Source of the DNA: an uncultured Bacteroidia bacterium
GTDB taxonomy: Bacteria > Bacteroidota > Bacteroidia > Bacteroidales > F082
Assembly: GCA_902771635.1 (NCBI GenBank)
Contig: CACXXW010000007.1
Span: forward strand, 1-64,000
Length of the DNA stretch: 64,000 nt
Direction of reading: 5' to 3'
In this document: piece by piece, positions 57,649 through 64,000 of the stretch
How positions within the stretch are numbered: position 1 is the stretch's first letter
Layout of the letters: every line of letters starts with the position of its first letter
The notes under the pieces: model-generated
Told to the model about the DNA's origin: nothing
The model's database searches: none
The model's input: only the letters and a program-made list of their open reading frames with translations
Made by a program: the position numbers and the translations under genes

Positions 57649-59001
57649 ATGTCAGAAGAAAAGAAAAAACGCGATGGCTTTGGCTCGAAGATAGGCATCA
57701 TTGCTGCCGCTGCGGGCTCGGCCATCGGATTGGGCAATATCTACCGTTTCCCATGCGAATTGGGCAACAACGGCGGCGCGGCATTCCTATTGGTTTATCT
57801 CGCCGTGGTCATCTTCCTCGGCATTCCTGTGATGTTGTCGGAACTAGTCATCGGTCGCCGTTCACAAAGCAACGCCGTCGGAGCCTTCAAGAAACTCGCG
57901 CCTAAGTCGGCGTGGTCGATTGTTGGCTATATGGGTGTGTTGTGTGGTTTCATCATCTTTGCGTTCTATTCCACCGTGTCGGGCTGGACGTTGGAATACA
58001 TCATCAAGGCAGTGACCAACTCGTTCCAAGGCAAGGACTTGGCTGCCATGGAGCAAGACTTTGCCGACTTCCATAATATGGGCTGGCGCAATGTGATGTG
58101 GCAGGCCATCTTCATTTTCCTGACCGGCTTTGTGGTCTTCAAAGGAGTGCAAAACGGCATTGAGAGATATGCAAAAATCCTTATGCCGCTTCTCTTGGTC
58201 ATCCTGATCGTCTTGGGTATACGCTCTGTTACGCTACCAGGGGCTAATGAAGGATTGTCGTTCTTATTCCATCCGGATTTCTCTAAAATCGATGGCAATG
58301 TCCTTATCAGTGCTTTGGGCCAAGGCTTCTTCTCACTGAGTCTCGGCATGGGAGCGCTCATCACCTATGGTTCATACATCAAGAAAAAAGACAACTTGAC
58401 TTCCACCGCCTTTTCCGTGGTGCTTGCCGATACCTTGATTGCCGTTTTGGCGGGTCTTGTCATCTTCCCTGCAGCTTTCTCGTTTGGCATCCGCCCGACA
58501 GCAGGCATGGGACTGGTGTTCAATACGATACCGATGATTTTCAACCAGATGACAGGAGGCTATATTTTCTGTATTATCTTCTTCGTGCTGTTGGCCATTG
58601 CAGCGCTGACTTCCACGATTTCGCTGCTTGAGGTTGTGGTGGCCTACCTCTCCGAGGAGCTTCATATTAACCGCAAGTGGTCGACGGTATGGGCTTGTGT
58701 AGCCACGCTATTCATCGGTAGTTTTGCCTCGTTGAGTCTGATGGAGAACACGCCCTTTGCCATTGGTGGCAGAACGGTCTTCGACCTCATGGATTTTGTC
58801 TCATCCAATATCCTCTTGCCCCTCGGCGGCGTGTTGATCGTCATCTTCGTGGGTTGGCGATTGGGCAAGGCCAAGTTCTTCGAGGAAGTGACCAACGAGG
58901 GTACCATCAAAGCATCGTTGAAAAAGATTATCTTCTTTATTATTCGTTATCTGGCTCCCATTGCCATTACGATTGTGTTCATCAGAGGGTTGATTAACTA
59001 A
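57649..59001 (+). CDS. Neurotransmitter:sodium symporter (NSS/SLC6) family transporter
   Basis: 450 residues, about 11-12 transmembrane segments. The signature AAAGSAIGLGNIYRFPCELG near residue 20, GGAAFLLVYLAVVIFLGIPV, LSELVIGRRSQS and GFFSLSLGMGALITYGSY are typical of bacterial LeuT-like transporters, which import amino acids or related solutes with Na+. The substrate cannot be read from sequence. Preceded and followed by copies of a palindromic repeat. The final helix ends with AITIVFIRGLIN. Confidence 0.95.
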   Translation: MSEEKKKRDGFGSKIGIIAAAAGSAIGLGNIYRFPCELGNNGGAAFLLVYLAVVIFLGIPVMLSELVIGRRSQSNAVGAFKKLAPKSAWSIVGYMGVLCGFIIFAFYSTVSGWTLEYIIKAVTNSFQGKDLAAMEQDFADFHNMGWRNVMWQAIFIFLTGFVVFKGVQNGIERYAKILMPLLLVILIVLGIRSVTLPGANEGLSFLFHPDFSKIDGNVLISALGQGFFSLSLGMGALITYGSYIKKKDNLTSTAFSVVLADTLIAVLAGLVIFPAAFSFGIRPTAGMGLVFNTIPMIFNQMTGGYIFCIIFFVLLAIAALTSTISLLEVVVAYLSEELHINRKWSTVWACVATLFIGSFASLSLMENTPFAIGGRTVFDLMDFVSSNILLPLGGVLIVIFVGWRLGKAKFFEEVTNEGTIKASLKKIIFFIIRYLAPIAITIVFIRGLIN

Positions 59002-59004
59002 AAG

Positions 59005-59059
59005 TCGGCGTTTCGACAGGCTCAACGGCCGAGGGTCCCTGAGCTTGTCGAAGGGCCCG
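59005..59059. repeat. GTCGAA/GAGCTTG palindromic repeat, full copy 2
   Basis: GGCGTTTCGACAGGCTCAAC, GGCCGA, then GGGTCCCTGAGCTTGTCGAA and GGGCCC, in the spacer before the helix-hairpin-helix gene. Confidence 0.8.
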
Positions 59060-59071
59060 AAACCAAAGAAT

Positions 59072-60001
59072 ATGGATTCCTTGCGCAAATGGTTTTCCTT
59101 CAGCAAAGGCGAGCGCGTCGCTATCATCACGATACTGGCAGTGATACTGGTATTGATTTTGGCTTGTCTGTTTCGTCCGTCGCGCAAGTCGCTGAGTGAT
59201 GCCTCCTTGCACAACCTGGATTCCTTGTTGGCATTGCGTCAGGCGGCCATCGAGCAGCAACAACAGCAACAAACTGAGAAGCCTCAAGAGGTGGCGGAGC
59301 TGCATCCTTTTCCCTTCAATCCCAATACCCTCACGGAAGAGGAATGGCTGCAAATGGGTCTCACCGACCACCAGGTGCGCAACATCATGAACTACAAGGC
59401 CAAAGGTGGCAAGTTTTATTCGAAAAACGACTTGGGCAAGCTTTACACCATCAGCGAGGAAGAGTTTGCGCAGCTGGAACCTTTCATTGTGTTGCCTGAA
59501 GTATCAAGAGGGAAAAACACAAAATCTGCATCTCAAGGCGGCGTTTCGACAGGCTCAACGACCGCAACTAACTCAACGACAGCACCTTCTGAAAAGAAAG
59601 CCATTCCCATCGTCGACTTGAATACGGTAGACTCGACCACCTTGGTGGAGTTGCCGCAGATAGGCCCTTACACGGCGGTGCGCATCATCGAGTTCCGCGA
59701 GAAGTTGGGCGGCTTTGTCGACAAGGAGCAACTCCGCGATGTGAAGGGTATGGATGAGGCGCGTTTTGCAGCCATACAACCTTATATTAGTTTAGGTGCC
59801 ATTGAGATTCGGAAAGTCGATGTCAACCGTGCGGATTTCAAGACCTTAGTGCATCATCCTTACCTCAGCTACGAGCAGGTGAAGTGCATCTTCAACCAAC
59901 GCGAGAAGCGTGGCATGATCAAAAACTGGGCGCAACTGGAGGCATTGCTCAAGGAAGAAGGGGAGGTGAACCCACTTTTGGAACAGTATGTGAAGTATTG
60001 A
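59072..60001 (+). CDS. Helix-hairpin-helix DNA-binding membrane protein (ComEA-like)
   Basis: 309 residues from ATG 59072. Membrane anchor near residues 15-35 (VAIITILAVILVLILACLF). HhH-type motifs are visible: LNTVDSTTLVELPQIGPYTA near 190, with GMDEARFAAIQPY in the next repeat, and KVDVNRADFKTLVHHPYLSY. Similar Bacteroidota proteins bind DNA at the membrane and are linked to uptake or processing; exact role unproven. A dispersed repeat is read as GGVSTGSTTATNS near residue 162. The frame extends back to TTG 59045, but only ATG 59072 avoids the repeat. Confidence 0.85.
   Translation: MDSLRKWFSFSKGERVAIITILAVILVLILACLFRPSRKSLSDASLHNLDSLLALRQAAIEQQQQQQTEKPQEVAELHPFPFNPNTLTEEEWLQMGLTDHQVRNIMNYKAKGGKFYSKNDLGKLYTISEEEFAQLEPFIVLPEVSRGKNTKSASQGGVSTGSTTATNSTTAPSEKKAIPIVDLNTVDSTTLVELPQIGPYTAVRIIEFREKLGGFVDKEQLRDVKGMDEARFAAIQPYISLGAIEIRKVDVNRADFKTLVHHPYLSYEQVKCIFNQREKRGMIKNWAQLEALLKEEGEVNPLLEQYVKY
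59541..59572. repeat. TTTCGACAGGCTCAACGACC repeat half inside the HhH gene
   Basis: The left half of the element found at 57578 and 59005, read in frame as VSTGSTTAT. Confidence 0.7.
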
Positions 60002-60012
60002 AGTTTTTTCTT

Positions 60013-60020
60013 ATTTTTGC
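60013..60020 (+). promoter_or_regulatory. -7 box (TATTTTTG) for the broken gene at 60048
   Basis: Matches TAnnTTTG, 27 bases before ATG 60048. Confidence 0.5.
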
Positions 60021-60047
60021 GCCCTATTAATTTAGGAGTATCCCGCC

Positions 60048-61242
60048 ATGCGCAAACTATATCTTATCCTTCTGTTTTTGGTTTTGGCTATGCCTTCTCG
60101 GGTGGGTGCTGCAACGCGAGGTGGAGATCAGCTGGCTGCTGAACTATAGGGGAGGGAGTTACCTGATTCCTTACCATGACATGTTTGAGCGTGAGTGCAA
60201 GATGCGTAACGTGTCGTACAACGTCATCGCTGATGCACAAGCCGACGCCATCCTTGCTGAAATTGCCGACCCTGGCGTGAACATGGATGAGATGAAACTG
60301 CAAAAGGTGCCACGCATCGCGGTCTATGCGCCCAAGAACAATCTGCCTTGGGACGATGCCGTTACCCTCGTGCTGACCTACGCTGAGATCCCTTACGACG
60401 TGGTCTACGACGACGAGGTGCTGCAAGGCGTGCTGCCCACTTATGACTGGCTCCATCTGCACCACGAGGACTTTACGGGGCAGTACGGCAAGTTCTGGGC
60501 ACGCTACCGCAATTATCCATGGTACCAGGAGGATGTGCGTATGCAGGAAGCCACGGCGCAACGCTGGGGCTTTAGCAAGGTGTCGCAACTGAAACTCGCT
60601 GTTGTGAAAAAGATCCGTGAGTTCGTGGCAGGCGGCGGCTATATGTTCTCGATGTGCTCGGCACCCGACAGCTTCGACATTGCCCTCGCCGCCGATGGAC
60701 TCGACATCTGCGACTATATGTTTGACGGCGACCCCATCCGTAGCGGCGACCCACAACGACTCAACTACGACAACTGCTTCGCTTTCACCGATTTTTCGGT
60801 TTCGATCAATCCACAGGAATATGAAGTCTCCAACATTGACGTTACCCAAGGCCGTTCGCGTCTGGTGAACGAGCAGAACGACTATTTCCTGCTCTTCGAC
60901 TTCTCGGCCAAGTGGGATCCTGTCCCGACCATGCTCACCCAATGCCACGAACGCTTGGTGAAAGGCTTTATGGGACAGACCACTGCCTTCAATAAAAACT
61001 ATGTGAAGCCTTCCGTTGTCGTTTTGGGCGACAATGGCGCGTTGAATGAGGACCGATACATCCACGGCAATTTTGGCAACGGTTTCTGGACCTTCCTTGG
61101 TGGCCACGACCCAGAGGACTACCAGCACATCGTTGGGGACCCACCTACTGAGCTTGACATGCACCCCAATTCGCCGGGCTATCGACTCATTTTGAATAAT
61201 ATTTTGTTTCCTGCAGCAAAGAAAAAGGAACAGAAAACCTGA
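60048..61242 (+). pseudogene. Secreted protein of the Bacteroidota 'asparagine synthetase B'-annotated family, frameshifted near the N-terminus
   Basis: ATG 60048 opens a signal peptide (MRKLYLILLFLVLAMPSRVG). That frame then stops at the TAG at 60147. The body runs in another frame, from WVLQREVEISWLLNYRGGSY (about 60103) to 61242: about 380 residues with YVVPTYDW-like LPTYDWLHLHHED, GGYMFSMCSAPDSFD and a C-terminal WTFLGGHDPEDYQH. Relatives (recalled, not searched) join these parts through about 25 residues that are absent here. A deletion near TCTCGGGTGGG is the likely cause; assembly error is possible. A second, less likely reading is a GTG start at 60106. The family name is a database label without shown synthetase activity. 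Confidence 0.7.
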
Positions 61243-61249
61243 AAATGTG

Positions 61250-61257
61250 TATATTTG
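61250..61257 (+). promoter_or_regulatory. -7 box (TATATTTG) for the C10 protease
   Basis: Matches TAnnTTTG, 38 bases before ATG 61296. Confidence 0.5.
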
Positions 61258-61295
61258 CCGCTTTAAACTGAATTAAATCGTAAAAATCATAGACT

Positions 61296-64000
61296 ATGAA
61301 AAGAAAGCTACTCGTTATCCTCGCCCTGCTTTTGGGCATCGCAACTCTTCAAGCCAAACCCGTGGATGTGGCTAAGGCACAACGTCTGGGACTGAGTTTT
61401 GCCCAGCATAAGGCCTTGTTTGCCAAAAACATGGTGCAAGACTTGCAACTGGCATACACGTACCGCGCCGACAACGGCATGGCGACCATGTATGTCTTCA
61501 ACTTCGATGGAGGTTATGTCATTGTGGCTGCCGATGACAGTTCATCGCCCATCCTCGGCTATTCCGACGAAGGCAATTTCGTTTATGAAAACGCTCCCGA
61601 TGGATTACGTTTCATGCTGGATGAAATCTCAAGAGGTATTGTCACAGTGGTTGAACAAGGCCGCCCCGTTTCGAACGACATTGTCTCACGATGGAAGAAC
61701 CTTGAGGCATATGGTTATTTGCATGCAGATAAGGGCCTTCCTGTTGTTGAACCTTTGATTCAACAGCGTTGGGATCAAGGCACGCCGTTCAACTTGTATG
61801 TCCCCAGCGGTTGTCCGACAGGTTGCGTGGCCACGGCCATGGCGCAAATCATGAAGTATTGGGAATGGCCAGTGAAGGGAACAGGTGAACACAGTTATTA
61901 CGCTCCTCTTTATGGTCAGCAATATGCCAATTTCGGGGCCACCACATACGATTGGGCCAATATGATTGATTACTATGGCAATGGTTCGAGTCAGGAGGAG
62001 AGAGAGGCAGTTGCGACGTTGATGTACCATTGCGGCGTTTCGGTCGACATGAACTATGAACCGAGCGGCAGTGGAGCCTATTCAGGAGACGTTCCTGGAG
62101 CCATTAGCACCTATTTTTCTTATACCGACAGGTCTGCTTTCATTTCTAAGGGTGGCAACTACGATGAATGGATAACCCTTCTTAAGTCGAACATTGACCA
62201 ACGTTTCCCGATTTATTATTCAGGCCATGGTGATGACGGTGGACATGCCTTCATTTGTGACGGTTACGATGTTGACGGTCTGTTCCACTTCAACTTTGGT
62301 TGGGGCGGTTCCTACAACAATTACCTCCTTATCGATGGAGAGAACTTCGAATACTCGGGCAGCCAAGGTGTTGTCGTGGATTTTGTTCCCGACTATATCT
62401 TCAATGCCATGCCACAAGCTCCTGCAAATCTTGAAGTGACCATCGACAGTGATGTCTCGCTGATAGGCCATCTCACATGGACCAATCCTACCAAGGCTGA
62501 AACGGGTGAGCCTTTGACCAATATTGACAAGGTTCTCGTTTTACGTAATGGCTTTGTAGTCCACGAAATCGAAAATGTCCAGCCAGGACAATCCATGATG
62601 TGCGATGATGAGGTTCCTTTCTTCGACCAGTACGACTATGCTGTCCTGGCAATAAGTGGAACGTCGTATGGTCGCACAGCCCATACCAAGGCTGTCTTTG
62701 GTCCTTACTGCGAATGGACGGTTATCATGACATCATCTGATTTCCACGGATGGAACGGCGGCGGCATTACAGTGCAGAATGCTGCAGGCTCCTATATCGA
62801 CTTTTTGACCACAAACACATCGGCTGCCCAGTTGCAAAGGTTCCAAATGGCTCTTGGCAACAATAACCTTTATTGGACGGAGCCCAGTTCTTCCATTGGG
62901 AACATCTCCTTTAAGGTGAAAGATCCTCAGAATCAAGTGGTTTATGAATACAATGGCCCTTCATCTGAATTGGATGCTGGCTTGCTACGCACCTTGAACA
63001 ATTCTTGTGGCAACGAAAACACTTGTGAGGCGCCTTATAATTTGAGGGCTACGGTCGACCCTGATAACAACCAGACCATTGTCCTCACTTGGGATAGTGA
63101 CCATGATCCTGAATTTGGCTATTGCATCTATCGCGATGGTTTCCTGTTCAACATGGCGCATGAGCTTCGCTATGTTGATGAAAACACTGACATCGGTGGG
63201 CATTGTTACTATGTGACTGCCCTATGCAATGGCGGTGAGACGGCCAACTCCAACGAGTATTGTGCCACGTCAGGCGAGGGCTGCGAGCCTCCGAAGGATT
63301 TATACTATAATTACAATGGAAATGCTCTGCAATTGAATTGGTCGGCCACTGGAAACAGTTCTGTTTCGGGTTATATTGCCTACCGCAAGACTGCCGACAC
63401 ACCATATAAACGCATTAAGCTGACTTCGGCCAACGTAACATCCTTCAGGGACCAAAGCGCTGTTCCTGGCACAGAATACCAATATGTTGTTGAGGCCTAT
63501 TATATGGCTATTGACTGCTCCTCGGCCTATGCCAACGACCTTTTTGACAGCGAGAAGTTCTTCATCGATGTGGACTGGTCGAATACGCCCAAGGATTTGC
63601 AAGCCGAGTTGGTTGAAGAGGAGGAAACCTATCAGGTCAACTTGCGCTGGAAACCTGCCTACCAAGCAACAGCATACGATATCATGCGTAATGGCGAGAA
63701 GGTTGGTGAAGTGACTGGTGCTGCTTTTGAGGATGATAATCTGGAGTTAGGCGCATCCTATTGCTATCAAATCGTTGCCCATGGCGAAGAATTTGAAACC
63801 ACTTCCAACGAGGCTTGTGTTGCCATACCTGCTCCTGTCTTGCCTTGCTCGGCACCGTCGAATTTGCGTAGGGAAGAACCGTTTGGGGCGGCACATATCG
63901 CTTGGGATGCTCCCGAAGACCGTGTGCCAGATAGCTACACCGTTGTCATCATCAATCATCAGCTTAACGACACCACGGAGGTGACGGGTTTGACAGAACT
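61296..64000 (+). CDS. C10 (streptopain-like) cysteine protease with fibronectin-type modules, 3' end outside window
   Basis: At least 901 residues; the frame is open to the right edge. The signal peptide is MKRKLLVILALLLGIATLQA. A propeptide follows with YVIVAADDSSSPILGYSDE, as in streptopain-type C10 proteases. The catalytic Cys177 lies in PSGCPTGCVATAMAQIMKYW and His317 in DDGGHAFICDGYD, followed by FNFGWGGSYNNYLL. From about residue 395 on, Ig/fibronectin-like modules repeat (HLTWTNPTKAET, IVLTWDSDHDPEFGYCIYRD, QLNWSATGNSSVSGYIAYRK, LRWKPAYQATAYDIMRNG), probably leading to a sorting domain beyond the window. It is a secreted protease. The third large secreted cysteine protease in this window after the two C25 genes. 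Confidence 0.9.
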   Translation, partial: MKRKLLVILALLLGIATLQAKPVDVAKAQRLGLSFAQHKALFAKNMVQDLQLAYTYRADNGMATMYVFNFDGGYVIVAADDSSSPILGYSDEGNFVYENAPDGLRFMLDEISRGIVTVVEQGRPVSNDIVSRWKNLEAYGYLHADKGLPVVEPLIQQRWDQGTPFNLYVPSGCPTGCVATAMAQIMKYWEWPVKGTGEHSYYAPLYGQQYANFGATTYDWANMIDYYGNGSSQEEREAVATLMYHCGVSVDMNYEPSGSGAYSGDVPGAISTYFSYTDRSAFISKGGNYDEWITLLKSNIDQRFPIYYSGHGDDGGHAFICDGYDVDGLFHFNFGWGGSYNNYLLIDGENFEYSGSQGVVVDFVPDYIFNAMPQAPANLEVTIDSDVSLIGHLTWTNPTKAETGEPLTNIDKVLVLRNGFVVHEIENVQPGQSMMCDDEVPFFDQYDYAVLAISGTSYGRTAHTKAVFGPYCEWTVIMTSSDFHGWNGGGITVQNAAGSYIDFLTTNTSAAQLQRFQMALGNNNLYWTEPSSSIGNISFKVKDPQNQVVYEYNGPSSELDAGLLRTLNNSCGNENTCEAPYNLRATVDPDNNQTIVLTWDSDHDPEFGYCIYRDGFLFNMAHELRYVDENTDIGGHCYYVTALCNGGETANSNEYCATSGEGCEPPKDLYYNYNGNALQLNWSATGNSSVSGYIAYRKTADTPYKRIKLTSANVTSFRDQSAVPGTEYQYVVEAYYMAIDCSSAYANDLFDSEKFFIDVDWSNTPKDLQAELVEEEETYQVNLRWKPAYQATAYDIMRNGEKVGEVTGAAFEDDNLELGASYCYQIVAHGEEFETTSNEACVAIPAPVLPCSAPSNLRREEPFGAAHIAWDAPEDRVPDSYTVVIINHQLNDTTEVTGLTE

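Noticed and set aside
1..64000. CRISPR array, tRNA, rRNA or insertion sequence
   Set aside because: No regularly spaced direct repeats, no cloverleaf with CCA-type end and no transposase or integrase reading frame were found by eye.

Overview
The window reads as a chromosomal segment of a Bacteroidales-type bacterium (phylum Bacteroidota), probably an uncultured gut or rumen lineage. The grounds are: many -7 boxes of the form TAnnTTTG upstream of genes; type IX secretion (T9SS) C-terminal sorting domains; two gingipain-like C25 proteases; meso-diaminopimelate dehydrogenase; a split transketolase; a DUF5106 thioredoxin-like protein; and a Bacteroidota-type TamB. It appears to be a stable backbone with one clearly accessory island. 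I see no rRNA, tRNA, CRISPR array, insertion sequence or phage genes.

Layout. 1-6154: shikimate kinase (partial), a broken RlmD-type rRNA methyltransferase, shikimate dehydrogenase, a small exporter, a TPR protein and a divergent TPM-domain protein. 6254-11008: a compact, translationally coupled operon that looks like an immune system: a SIR2-like/TIR fusion, an nSTAND NTPase with membrane and Sel1-like parts, and a DUF805 membrane protein. Its second half is markedly AT-rich and is followed at once by the likely C-terminal remnant of another protein. 11476-16694: split transketolase, a lipoprotein alkaline phosphatase, and a glycosyltransferase fused to a phosphoglycosyltransferase-like region. 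16767-19348: a divergent GH109-like lipoprotein and an N-acetylhexosamine kinase-like gene, a plausible GalNAc-use pair. 19360-30149: thioredoxin-like protein, endonuclease/exonuclease/phosphatase protein, TsaD, TamB and an AddA/RecB-like helicase-nuclease. 30209-32926: pyruvate phosphate dikinase. 33112-42858: secreted T9SS cargo, with two large paralogous C25 proteases, a small secreted protein, a toxin-antitoxin pair and a TSP3-repeat protein. 42946-49829: Ddh, a GH3 glycosidase, a secreted domain protein, a membrane protein of unknown function and an acyltransferase. 49884-61242: M13 peptidase, DnaX, a deacetylase-like protein, a GNAT/FemAB-like protein, Upp, an NSS transporter, a helix-hairpin-helix protein and a broken signal-peptide protein. 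61296-64000: the 5' part of a C10 (streptopain-like) protease.

Two things stand out. First, the island at 6254-10818 combines two potential NAD-consuming domains with a STAND switch and a membrane sensor that seems to have been swapped in, making it the best candidate for a little-described defence system. Second, the genome carries several families of small palindromic repeats that have entered coding sequence as well as spacers. They supply the C-terminal residues of two proteins, the N-terminal extension of another, and three segments of the DnaX linker. A separate MITE-like element of about 125 bp with terminal inverted repeats occurs twice. Two genes (rlmD and the gene at 60048-61242) carry short frame-shifting internal deletions whose junctions share the same seven bases; real decay and assembly error cannot be told apart from sequence alone.
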